Shown piece after piece: positions 56,810-64,000 of a stretch of 64,000 nt of DNA. Within the stretch, counting starts at the first letter, position 1; each line of letters starts with the position of its first letter. A program made the translations under genes and the position numbers. The notes below the pieces were generated by a model. That model ran no database searches and was not told the origin of the DNA. It worked only from the letters and a program-made list of their open reading frames with translations. Origin of the DNA: Staphylococcus durrellii (lineage in GTDB: Bacteria; Bacillota; Bacilli; Staphylococcales; Staphylococcaceae); NCBI RefSeq assembly GCF_015594545.1, contig NZ_JADIIO010000001.1, positions 434,001 through 498,000 on the forward strand, written 5' to 3'.

Positions 56810-57384
56810 TCGATCACTCCTTTAGAAGAAGGAACGCCTTGAACGTCGTTATCTGCTAATGCCTCTTTTAAAGCTCTAGCAAATGATTTGAAAATGGCTT
56901 CAATTTCATGGTGTGTATTCCCACCTCTAATTAAATCAATATGCGTAGTTAGACGTGCATTAATAACTAATGCCCTAAAAAATTCTTCTGTTAATTCCGT
57001 ATCAAAGGTACCGACTTTTTCTCTACTAAGGTCACAATTAAATGATAAATAAGGTCTACCACTAATATCCATAACCGTACGAGCTAAAGTTTCGTCCATC
57101 GGAATGTAGCTTGTAGCGTATCTACTAAATGATTGCTTTTCTTTAATCATTTCTAGAAGTAATTGGCCCAAAACAATACCGATATCTTCAGTTACGTGGT
57201 GATCGTCAACTTCTAAATCACCGTTGGCATGTATTGTAAGTGATAATTTACTATGGAAAGAGAAGAGCGTTAACATATGATCTAAAAATCCTACACCAGT
57301 TTGGATATCACTTTGAGTACCATCCTCTGATAAGGCAATATCAAGTTTAGTTTCGGCTGTATTACGCGTTTTTTGAAATTTCAT
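56806..57384 (-). CDS. hisB: Imidazoleglycerol-phosphate dehydratase
   Basis: HisB removes water from imidazole glycerol phosphate. The 192-residue protein carries the two metal-binding repeats GVGFLDHMLTLFSFHSKLSL and DDHHVTEDIGIVLGQ in the first half, and RGGNTHHEIEAIFKSFARAL in the second. This is the single-function form without the phosphatase domain found in enterobacteria. ATG 57384 follows a good GGAGG; eight earlier in-frame codons lie in the end of hisC. It overlaps hisC by 23 bases. Confidence 0.96.
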   Translation of the reverse strand: MKFQKTRNTAETKLDIALSEDGTQSDIQTGVGFLDHMLTLFSFHSKLSLTIHANGDLEVDDHHVTEDIGIVLGQLLLEMIKEKQSFSRYATSYIPMDETLARTVMDISGRPYLSFNCDLSREKVGTFDTELTEEFFRALVINARLTTHIDLIRGGNTHHEIEAIFKSFARALKEALADNDVQGVPSSKGVIE

Positions 57385-58369
57385 ATTGTTTCCTCCAATC
57401 TTGAACAATTCGAGTTAATTCATCTAATTGCTCATCAGTTGCGATGGAATATCTTACATATTCACTCATTTCTGGTTCATCATAAATTCTAGGTTGAAAG
57501 CCTCTATCGGCAATAAATTGACCTAATTGTTGTGCCAAAGTTCCTTTTGTTAAGACAAAGTTAGTGGCAGATGGAAAAATGCGAACAATATCTCCGACAT
57601 TATTATTGAATATAGCTTTAAGTCGCTGTGCTAAATAGCGTTGATGTTCAATAAACTGACGTGTCTCTGTTGTATGCTCGAACATATAAATAGCAATATT
57701 TAAAGTAATGGTATTTAACGGATATGGATGTTCTATTTGTTTAATTTTATCTATAGTTGTAGGTGTACCGATTAAAACCCCTAAGCGTAAACCAGCAATT
57801 GCAAAAGCTTTCGACAACGTCCGCATTTGTAATACATGGTCAGCGAATGTGACGTCATAAGCTTCACCAAAGTCTAAATAAGCTTCATCAATAATGAAAT
57901 ATCCACCGATTGACTTCATTTTGTCTGCAATAGTAGTTAAAAAAGTAACGTCGTATTGTTTTCCAGAAGGATTATGTGGATTGCTCATAATGAAAAATGA
58001 CGGTTGGTAATTATCGATGGCAGTCATGATTTTATTTAAATTAAATGTTAAATCTTCTTCAGCATTCACAAAATGAATAGAACGCTTAACTTGATTTGCA
58101 TAGGCTTGATACATAAAGAAGTCAGGATTTAAGGTTAATACGGGACCTTCGGGCATAATGAGCATCAACTTTTGTATTAATTCATCTGAACCGTTACCAG
58201 CAATAATTTGTTCTGCTTCAAAACCATAAAATTTAGCATAGGCTTGTTTAAAACGCTCATATTCATCATCTGGGTAAAAGTTAAAGGAAGATTCACTGAT
58301 GATTGAAGCTAATAATTCTTGCGATAAAGGTTTTAGAGGGCTTTCATTTTTGTTAATTCTAATCATCAT
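57362..58369 (-). CDS. hisC: Histidinol-phosphate aminotransferase
   Basis: HisC is a PLP-dependent class I/II aminotransferase that makes histidinol phosphate using glutamate. The 334-335-residue protein has RINKNESPLKPL at the start, IAGNGSDELIQKLM, FIMSNPHNPSGKQYD, the conserved FIIDEAYLDFGE, and the PLP lysine in LRTLSKAFAIAGLRLG. Two adjacent ATGs (58369 and 58366) both fit; the first overlaps the hisD stop by four bases (ATGA), the second by one. AAAGGAG lies upstream of both. Confidence 0.95.
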   Translation of the reverse strand: MMIRINKNESPLKPLSQELLASIISESSFNFYPDDEYERFKQAYAKFYGFEAEQIIAGNGSDELIQKLMLIMPEGPVLTLNPDFFMYQAYANQVKRSIHFVNAEEDLTFNLNKIMTAIDNYQPSFFIMSNPHNPSGKQYDVTFLTTIADKMKSIGGYFIIDEAYLDFGEAYDVTFADHVLQMRTLSKAFAIAGLRLGVLIGTPTTIDKIKQIEHPYPLNTITLNIAIYMFEHTTETRQFIEHQRYLAQRLKAIFNNNVGDIVRIFPSATNFVLTKGTLAQQLGQFIADRGFQPRIYDEPEMSEYVRYSIATDEQLDELTRIVQDWRKQYEISKNA

Positions 58370-59625
58370 GATTCTCCTTTATTAATACGTACCTTGATAG
58401 ATTGTTCGTGGTTAAAAAGCTGTTCATTATGTGCTATGTTTTGCGCAGATTGTTGAATTTGATTAAACGTCTGTTGAGACAAATTAATAACAGAATGTCT
58501 CGTTAAAAAGTCATTTACTGATAAGCCATTTGCAAAACGTGCATTTTGGTTAGTCGGTAACACATGACTAGGGCCAGCAACGTAATCACCAATAACTTCA
58601 GGAGAGTAATAACCTAAGAACAAGGCGCCAACATCACGCACATGATTTAAAAAATCTTCAGGATTTTTAGTCTGAATAGATGCATGTTCTGGTGCAATGT
58701 TATTCATTACATCACAGGCATCGTCGAAATTATCAACATGAACAAGATAGTGATTGTTATCGATGCTTGCCTTTACAATGTCGTGACGTTCTATTGTTGA
58801 TAAGGCTTCGTTTATTTTCTGTTCTAATGTTTGAAGTACAGCTAAGTCTTCGCTAATAACGAAAGTGCGTGCTAATTCGTCATGTTCAGCTTGAGCAAAA
58901 ACATCATATGTTATCGCTTCTAAATCTGCAGTATTATCTATGATAAGGGCAATTTCACTTGGTCCTGCAATTTGGTCGATACCAACTGTCCCAAATAGAT
59001 ATTTTTTCGCATATGCAACAAATTGGTTACCTGGACCAACGATTTTATCTACCTTTGGTATTGTTTCTGTACCATAAGTTAAAGCTGCGATACTTTGTGC
59101 ACCGCCAACTTGGTATACTGAATTTACGCCTGCAATGTAACATGCAGCAAGCACTATGTCTGGGACGCCTTGTTGTTGTGGAGGCGTAACAACGATGATG
59201 TTTTTAACTCCGGCAACTTGGGCAAGTGTTGCAGTCATTAATACGGTAGAGGGATAGCTTGCTTTACCACCTGGCACATAAATACCTACACTATCCAGTG
59301 GGTGATATAATTCATAACACTCTTCTTGTCCACGCTTTGATTCCCATTTAATAGATTGTTGGTAGGCTTTAATACGTTCATAACTTTGTATTAATGAATT
59401 TTTAAGTTTACTATCTATACGGTTATATGCTTGCTTAATAGTATCAACCGAAATTGCAAGTTGTGGTGTGTCGACTTGATCAAACTGTTTATTATAACTA
59501 CGTATTGCAGCATCTCCAGAATGTTTAACAGTATCACAAATTTCTTTGACTAATGGATATAAGTCTTCATTTAATGCAGGTGTATCTTTTGTTGAGTTTA
59601 GAAAAGAAGTTTTATTTAAAATCAA
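58366..59625 (-). CDS. hisD: Histidinol dehydrogenase
   Basis: HisD oxidises histidinol to histidine in two NAD-dependent steps, with zinc at the active site. The 419-residue protein shows [52 protein letters not shown] with the zinc ligands and catalytic residues near it, and [10 protein letters not shown] (catalytic Glu and His). The start is TTG 59625, seven bases after GGAGGTG. It overlaps the end of hisG by 14 bases. Confidence 0.95.
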   Translation of the reverse strand: MILNKTSFLNSTKDTPALNEDLYPLVKEICDTVKHSGDAAIRSYNKQFDQVDTPQLAISVDTIKQAYNRIDSKLKNSLIQSYERIKAYQQSIKWESKRGQEECYELYHPLDSVGIYVPGGKASYPSTVLMTATLAQVAGVKNIIVVTPPQQQGVPDIVLAACYIAGVNSVYQVGGAQSIAALTYGTETIPKVDKIVGPGNQFVAYAKKYLFGTVGIDQIAGPSEIALIIDNTADLEAITYDVFAQAEHDELARTFVISEDLAVLQTLEQKINEALSTIERHDIVKASIDNNHYLVHVDNFDDACDVMNNIAPEHASIQTKNPEDFLNHVRDVGALFLGYYSPEVIGDYVAGPSHVLPTNQNARFANGLSVNDFLTRHSVINLSQQTFNQIQQSAQNIAHNEQLFNHEQSIKVRINKGES

Positions 59626-60229
59626 TGAGAGACACCTCCAATGTTTCTATAAAACTGTCTATATGCTTAGACTTTTGAAAATATGAATGCTTATTCGTAA
59701 TTAACTTTGCATTGATAGAGGATATTTCGTCTTTTTCAACTAATCCATTAGATTTAAGTGTTGTACCTGTTTGAACAATATCAACGATACCATCGACCAT
59801 GTCAACTAGACATGCAAGCTCAATAGATCCTGATAGTTTTACTAACTCGACATCAACACCTTGCTTTTCAAAATAATTTTGGGCTGTTTGAACATATGAC
59901 GTCGCAACTTTATTAAATGTCGTAGTTTCTGGTTTAGCTGCTAAAGCAAAATGGCAGTCTCCAAAAGGTAAGTCTAATAAATTATTAATATTGTATTGGC
60001 CTTCTTCTAAAATATCACTACCCACAATACCGACATCTGCTACACCTTGCTCAACATATATAGGTACATCGCTACCTTTAACCAAAATAAATTGAATATC
60101 TTCCACAGATATTAATAATTGGCGCTGTCGATTTTCTAGTGCTTCGACGATTTTAGTTTCTTGTTTATCGTGTAAATATTGAATAAAGCTTTTTAAAAGT
60201 CTGCCCTTGGCTAATGCAACTGTCAACAT
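59612..60229 (-). CDS. hisG: ATP phosphoribosyltransferase, short form
   Basis: HisG joins ATP and PRPP in the first committed step of histidine synthesis. The 205-residue protein is the short form (HisGs), lacking the C-terminal regulatory domain, and so needs HisZ. Motifs are VALAKGRLL at the start, [10 protein letters not shown], and [19 protein letters not shown] for the PRPP loop. It follows hisZ by 21 bases and precedes hisD with an overlap. Feedback by histidine should work through the HisZ complex. Confidence 0.96.
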   Translation of the reverse strand: MLTVALAKGRLLKSFIQYLHDKQETKIVEALENRQRQLLISVEDIQFILVKGSDVPIYVEQGVADVGIVGSDILEEGQYNINNLLDLPFGDCHFALAAKPETTTFNKVATSYVQTAQNYFEKQGVDVELVKLSGSIELACLVDMVDGIVDIVQTGTTLKSNGLVEKDEISSINAKLITNKHSYFQKSKHIDSFIETLEVSLIDFK

Positions 60230-60250
60230 AATGTCTTCTCTCCCTCGAAA

Positions 60251-61069
60251 TTAAATTATAAATCCTAATCCGAACCCCTCTAGAGTCCCTTTATAGTAAC
60301 CACCAGTTAATTGTTGGTTTTTATTACGTTGTAACGTACAACTCATAAATGCGCCTTTATAATAAGAACGTGGTGGCTGAGGTGTAATATCTAGATGGAT
60401 ATTAACAATGCCTAATGATTTAAAAAATTGCTCCCATCGCGTCAATGCTTGTATTGTTGTGTGATCAGGCGTGAAAAGCTGATTTAATAAATTTAATTGT
60501 TCAGTTGTATTTGTCGTTAACAATTGAATGATAGGGTGCGCCGTACCTAAAAGTTGTGATAGTGCTGAAATATTGCGCTCTTGTATATATTTTAAAGTCG
60601 TTGCATCTTGATATTGCTCATTCAATAATAAATCTATAAGTTGATAATGACCTAAAATAATAAATTCAATGTCATCGTCTAAATTTGTTTTAATATAGTT
60701 GTAAAACACATTAAAATCATTGTGCATTTGAGTGACTGTTGGATTGTAATGCTCAATGCCAAGTTGAGTGTTGACGATATTATCTCTTATTATAGGCCCA
60801 GAATACGCCACTTTATCATAGTCAGCTGGGTATTGACTGTAATAGCGTAATAGTTGATCAGTAAAGTCATTACGTAACGCAAAAATTTGATGGTTATGTT
60901 GCCAAAAGCTACGTTCTGTCATTTGATGTAAATCATCTTGAGTGAGCGTAGGCCACTTTAATGACTCAATAAAGCTGAAATCAACAAGTTCAAAATTTGC
61001 TACTTCAAAATGCTTTAAAAAGGCAAGTTCTTTTTCTTTGTTTGCGATTAAAGTTGTCGAATTTGTCAT
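60251..61069 (-). CDS. hisZ: ATP phosphoribosyltransferase regulatory subunit
   Basis: HisZ is a class II histidyl-tRNA synthetase paralog that binds HisG and confers histidine feedback. The 272-residue protein is shorter and more divergent than Bacillus HisZ (about 390), yet retains fragments of the catalytic-core pattern (FEVANFELVDFSFIESL, RNDFTDQLLRYYSQYPADYDKVAYSG). Staphylococcal HisZ is known to be short. AAAGGATG precedes the ATG. It is the first gene of the operon, behind a possible promoter and inverted repeat. Confidence 0.88.
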   Translation of the reverse strand: MTNSTTLIANKEKELAFLKHFEVANFELVDFSFIESLKWPTLTQDDLHQMTERSFWQHNHQIFALRNDFTDQLLRYYSQYPADYDKVAYSGPIIRDNIVNTQLGIEHYNPTVTQMHNDFNVFYNYIKTNLDDDIEFIILGHYQLIDLLLNEQYQDATTLKYIQERNISALSQLLGTAHPIIQLLTTNTTEQLNLLNQLFTPDHTTIQALTRWEQFFKSLGIVNIHLDITPQPPRSYYKGAFMSCTLQRNKNQQLTGGYYKGTLEGFGLGFII

Positions 61070-61108
61070 AAAACCATCCTTTGCGTTTACTTTTACTCTC
61101 TACCGAAG

Positions 61109-61137
61109 TAAAGTGTTAAATGATAAGTTACACTTTA
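61109..61137 (-). promoter_or_regulatory. Inverted repeat in the his operon leader
   Basis: TAAAGTGT (61109-61116) and ACACTTTA (61130-61137) form a perfect inverted repeat with a 13-base spacer, about 40 bases upstream of hisZ. On the minus strand TTGAAT and TTAAAG nearby look like a weak promoter. It is a candidate operator for a histidine-responsive repressor. No T-box is evident. Confidence 0.4.
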
Positions 61138-61429
61138 ACACAACTATTATTTAAATTCAATAAATTTTCAGAATATTATAGGTACAGTTACATAAAGTTT
61201 AGAATAATGTTTTGCTGTAAGTGGCATAATCAGTCATGTCACTATCCGGTGCCGTGTTACCATTTGTGGTCCGAACTATTTATGTTGTACTTTTATCGTT
61301 TAAATGAGGTTCGTGATGTACTGTTTGAGTTATCCTCTCAAATCCTGAAGCGGCTGAAGGTTCAACGAAATTTTGTACGCTATTGGCTAGTAAATATAGA
61401 TAGTTGTACATAGATTTATCGTGTACTGT
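61138..61429. other. Gap between his leader and peptidase-like remnant
   Basis: No recognisable gene. Short open stretches exist on both strands (97 codons on the plus strand at 61120-61413, 43 codons on the minus strand near 61413-61283), without ribosome sites or known motifs. Base use is less AT-rich than usual gaps, so the sequence may be decayed coding DNA. Confidence 0.4.
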
Positions 61430-61582
61430 CTAAGTACCATATAAAATAGGTGATATTATTATTTTACTTACTAATTTAGAAGTTCTAGAAACGGCTATGC
61501 CTCCAGCATCTGTTTGTCCGCCTAAACTAATGTCTGTTACTGATATATCATCATAAGTTAATTTATAACAAAGTTTAATCAT
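61430..61582 (-). pseudogene. C-terminal remnant of an M42/M20-like peptidase
   Basis: A 50-codon frame on the minus strand encodes LTYDDISVTDISLGGQTD and AGGIAVSRTS, then IIISPILYG and a stop. The pattern GG-x-TDAG-x-I, followed by a hydrophobic strand and P-x-x-Y, recalls the C-terminal part of M42-family aminopeptidases (GGTDAG...). There is no ribosome site before its ATG and the catalytic domain is missing. It lies directly behind the AbgT transporter gene, where a peptidase or amidohydrolase partner would be expected. The identity is a judgement from motifs. Confidence 0.45.
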
Positions 61583-61596
61583 ATAATGTTTTCATT

Positions 61597-63135
61597 TTAT
61601 TTGGTAAGCAAAGGGCCTCCAGGGCCCAATGGCAATCCACATAAATACCAAATAATCATAAATACTGGCCAAACGATACTGAGTACGATGGAGTACGGCA
61701 TTAAACTTGAGATTAATGAACCAAGTTGCATGTTTTTATCATACTTTTGTGCATATGATAACAATAATGGTAAATATGGCATCATAGGAGTGATTGGATT
61801 AGAGATTGAGTCTCCAATTCGGTATAACATTTGTGTGAATGCTGGGTGGAATCCTACGATTATAAGCATTGGAATAAATATTGGTGCTAATATACCCCAT
61901 TTTGCAGAGGCACTACCAATGAGTAAATTAATCAATGCACTAAGAATAATAATACCGATTATTAACACAACACCGTTCTGACCTTTTAGTAAGTCTGCGC
62001 CTTTAACTGCTACAATAATACCTAGATTACTCCATTCCAAAAATGCCAATAATTGTGCGGCGAAAAATACGATAACTATAAATGACCCCATAGATGACAT
62101 AGAATCGGTAAACATCTTTCCTAAATCTTTTGAATTACTTATTTCTTTAGTAATTACGCCGTAAACAATGCCAGGTATTAAAAATATAATTAATAAAATT
62201 AAACCAACACCATTTAAAATAGGGGCGTCATTGAGTAAACTACCTGTTTTGGCATTACGTAAGAAACTATTTTCAGGTATGGCTAAAATAATCAAAACAA
62301 TAATTGATGCGACAAAACTCATATTTGCCCAAAATACAGCACGCTGCTGTGTAGGAGTGATCGAATTATTAGAGTCATCGGTACTAATATCTGAATTTGA
62401 ATCATCATATGTACCTAATCTCGGTATAACTAATTTCATCGTTACCCAATAGACGGCTGGTAATAATACGACGACGCTCGCTGCAATGAAATACCAGTTC
62501 ATAGCAACATTAATATGTATTGTATCTGACACGATTTTTGTTGCTGGCTCTGTAAATGAATACATTAAAGCATCCGTCATACCCAAAATTAAATTGGCAG
62601 AGAAACCGCCTATAGCTGATGCATATGCCATTGCTAAACCAGCAATAGGATGATAGCCTAATTTAATAAATACCATCGCGGTAATAGGTGGTAGGACGAT
62701 AGGTGCTGCATCACCAGCTGCATTGCCTAAAATGCCTATAAGAATAATACTAGGCACGATAAGTTTTTTGGGTGCCTTATGTACAATTTGTATCATTAAC
62801 TTATCAAAGTAACCTGTTTTTTCAGCCACGCCAATACCTAACATTACTGCTAATACTAACCCTAAAGCAGGAAATTCTGAGAAGTTTTTGATGGCATCAT
62901 TTAAAATCATTTGTAAACCATCACTACTTAAAATATTTTTAATTTCTACAACTTTACCAGTGCCTGGATGCTTAACTGAAATATGGAATAATGATACGAT
63001 CCATGTAAGAATTGCTAAACTAAGACACATTAAAAAGAAGAGAATGCTAGGATCTGGCAAACGGTTGCCAACGCCCTCAACGATATTCAAAAAATTATTC
63101 ATAAGTGACTTTTTTTGCTTTACATCAGAATTCAA
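61597..63135 (-). CDS. AbgT-family transporter (p-aminobenzoyl-glutamate transporter-like)
   Basis: The 512-residue membrane protein belongs to the AbgT family, with about 11 to 13 hydrophobic segments. It has NIVEGVGNRLPDPSILFFLM at the start, FPALGLVLAVMLGIGVAEKTGYFD, GILGNAAGDAAPIVLPPITA, and the C-terminal MLYRIGDSISNPITPMMPYLPL. AbgT members take up p-aminobenzoyl-glutamate or act as antimetabolite (sulfonamide) exporters; which applies here is not known. The start is a TTG behind GGGGGAGGGG. The remnant at 61430-61582 lies directly downstream. No classic terminator is seen. Confidence 0.9.
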   Translation of the reverse strand: MNSDVKQKKSLMNNFLNIVEGVGNRLPDPSILFFLMCLSLAILTWIVSLFHISVKHPGTGKVVEIKNILSSDGLQMILNDAIKNFSEFPALGLVLAVMLGIGVAEKTGYFDKLMIQIVHKAPKKLIVPSIILIGILGNAAGDAAPIVLPPITAMVFIKLGYHPIAGLAMAYASAIGGFSANLILGMTDALMYSFTEPATKIVSDTIHINVAMNWYFIAASVVVLLPAVYWVTMKLVIPRLGTYDDSNSDISTDDSNNSITPTQQRAVFWANMSFVASIIVLIILAIPENSFLRNAKTGSLLNDAPILNGVGLILLIIFLIPGIVYGVITKEISNSKDLGKMFTDSMSSMGSFIVIVFFAAQLLAFLEWSNLGIIVAVKGADLLKGQNGVVLIIGIIILSALINLLIGSASAKWGILAPIFIPMLIIVGFHPAFTQMLYRIGDSISNPITPMMPYLPLLLSYAQKYDKNMQLGSLISSLMPYSIVLSIVWPVFMIIWYLCGLPLGPGGPLLTK

Positions 63136-63371
63136 AAAACCCCTCCCCCTTTGAAACTTATCGAAAGTATATCAGAGCGTAAGTTAAAAAAACAAAATTT
63201 TCTAAAAAATCTATCTTTTTAAATACTATCTATTAGAATATTAAGTATTTAAAAGTAAAAATCAGTAAGCACAGACGAGGTTATAAGTATCAAATGTTTA
63301 TTCACAAGTTAAAAAGGCAATTTTAAAATAAGTGACTATAATATCTGACATAATTTAAGGAGTGAATCTAG

Positions 63372-64000
63372 ATGGGGAGATTAGATAATAAAATAGCAAT
63401 TATTACAGGCGCAAGTACTGGCATAGGCAGGGCGTCTGCTGAAGCTTTGGCAGAAGAAGGTGCAGAAGTATTAGCATTTGATATTTCCGACGATCTTGAT
63501 GATACAGTAAATGCAATTAAAAATGCTGGCGGTAAAGTGAAGGCATATCATATAGATATTTCAGACGAACACGCAGTGGAAAGAGCTGCTAAGAGTATTA
63601 AAGAAAATTATGGCGCCATTGATGTTTTGTTTAACAATGCTGGCGTTGATAATGCTGCAGGACGTATACATGAATACCCTATAGAAGTATTCGATAAAAT
63701 TATCAATGTGGATTTAAGAGGGACATTTTTAATGACGAAATTCTTTATTCCGCTGATGTTAGATAACGGTGGTTCTATTATTAATACGGCATCATTTTCT
63801 GGACAAGCCGCAGATTTAAATCGTTCTGGCTACAATGCAGCTAAAGGTGGGGTTATCAACTTTACACGTTCTACAGCTATAGAATATGGACGTGAAAATA
63901 TACGTGCTAACGCTATCGCTCCAGGTACGATCGAAACACCTTTAGTAGATAAATTAGTAGGTTCTGAGGAAGACAAAGCAGGGCAAGATTTTAGAGACAA
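63372..64000 (+). CDS. Short-chain dehydrogenase/reductase (3' partial)
   Basis: The frame runs open to the right edge, giving about 209 residues of a classical SDR: NKIAIITGASTGIGRASAE (cofactor loop), FDISDD (acidic residue after the second strand, favouring NAD), NNAG (about residue 91), the catalytic Ser in NTASFSG, and YNAAK with the catalytic Tyr and Lys, then NAIAPGTIETPLV. The C-terminus lies outside the window. AAGGAGTGA precedes the ATG. It is divergent from the abgT-type gene. The substrate is unknown; many such enzymes are annotated loosely as glucose 1-dehydrogenase. Confidence 0.88.
   Translation, partial: MGRLDNKIAIITGASTGIGRASAEALAEEGAEVLAFDISDDLDDTVNAIKNAGGKVKAYHIDISDEHAVERAAKSIKENYGAIDVLFNNAGVDNAAGRIHEYPIEVFDKIINVDLRGTFLMTKFFIPLMLDNGGSIINTASFSGQAADLNRSGYNAAKGGVINFTRSTAIEYGRENIRANAIAPGTIETPLVDKLVGSEEDKAGQDFRD

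Noticed and set aside
61200-61270. Possible T-box-like sequence (TGGTAACACGG on the minus strand) upstream of hisZ
   Set aside because: It matches only part of the T-box consensus, and the order of terminator and start codon does not fit.
61120-61413. 97-codon plus-strand frame upstream of hisZ, Cys-rich
   Set aside because: No ribosome site, no known motif, and it overlaps the his leader. I considered a transposase fragment but could not support it.

Overview
The window is a low-GC staphylococcal chromosome segment. The evidence is a sortase A, a TarL/TarS wall teichoic acid pair, a RelP alarmone synthetase, a class III fructose-1,6-bisphosphatase and an MhqR/MhqE/MhqD quinone-stress locus, all of staphylococcal type. 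An intact histidine operon, a beta-glucuronidase, a gluconate operon and a sialic acid cluster together suggest a coagulase-negative species, possibly of the saprophyticus/xylosus group. The sequence alone does not fix the species. I saw no rRNA, tRNA, CRISPR array, intact insertion sequence or prophage.

Layout. 1-3.5 kb: wall teichoic acid polymerase (cut by the left edge) and its GlcNAc transferase TarS. 3.6-8 kb: a very large AraC-type regulator, a HAD enzyme, a GNAT acetyltransferase and srtA. 8.1-16.1 kb: amino-sugar and sialic acid catabolism (nanE, nanR, a PTS EIICB, nagB, nanK, nanA, nanT), linked by repeated RpiR-type operators. 16.2-24.2 kb: flavodoxin-like oxidoreductase, Cof-type phosphatase, nitroreductase, D-lactate dehydrogenase, a CatE-like dioxygenase and a heterodimeric ABC exporter. 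24.5-33.4 kb: small GNAT protein, frameshifted zinc-binding lipoprotein gene, aldehyde dehydrogenase, mhqR with two mhqE-like genes and mhqD, isochorismatase-like enzyme and fbp. 33.9-43.8 kb: putP, DedA protein, MFS sugar-acid transporter with a small monooxygenase, acetolactate decarboxylase, FUSC protein, YdaT-like stress protein, PaiB-like protein and relP. 44-53 kb: gntRKP, a frameshifted AraC regulator, a GPH symporter and uidA. 53.4-61 kb: an SDR enzyme and hisZGDCBHAF-IE. 61.4-64 kb: a peptidase-like remnant, an AbgT transporter and an SDR gene cut by the right edge.

How the parts work together. NanT imports sialic acid; NanA splits it to ManNAc and pyruvate; NanK phosphorylates ManNAc; NanE epimerises ManNAc-6P to GlcNAc-6P; NagB deaminates GlcN-6P. 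The deacetylase NagA is not in the window. Candidate catabolite (cre) sites lie at nanA, the MFS gene, gntR, gntP and the uid genes, so many sugar-acid pathways here look glucose-repressed. The mhq genes have a strong promoter and two inverted repeats of the MhqR type. Strong hairpin terminators separate most transcription units.

Most noteworthy: a repeated TGAAA-N5-TTTCA operator across the nan/nag cluster; the dedicated PTS in that cluster; two independent single-base frameshifts; palindromes around the uid promoter; duplicated mhqE genes; and a peptidase remnant between his and abgT. I did not find a convincing wholly new system.
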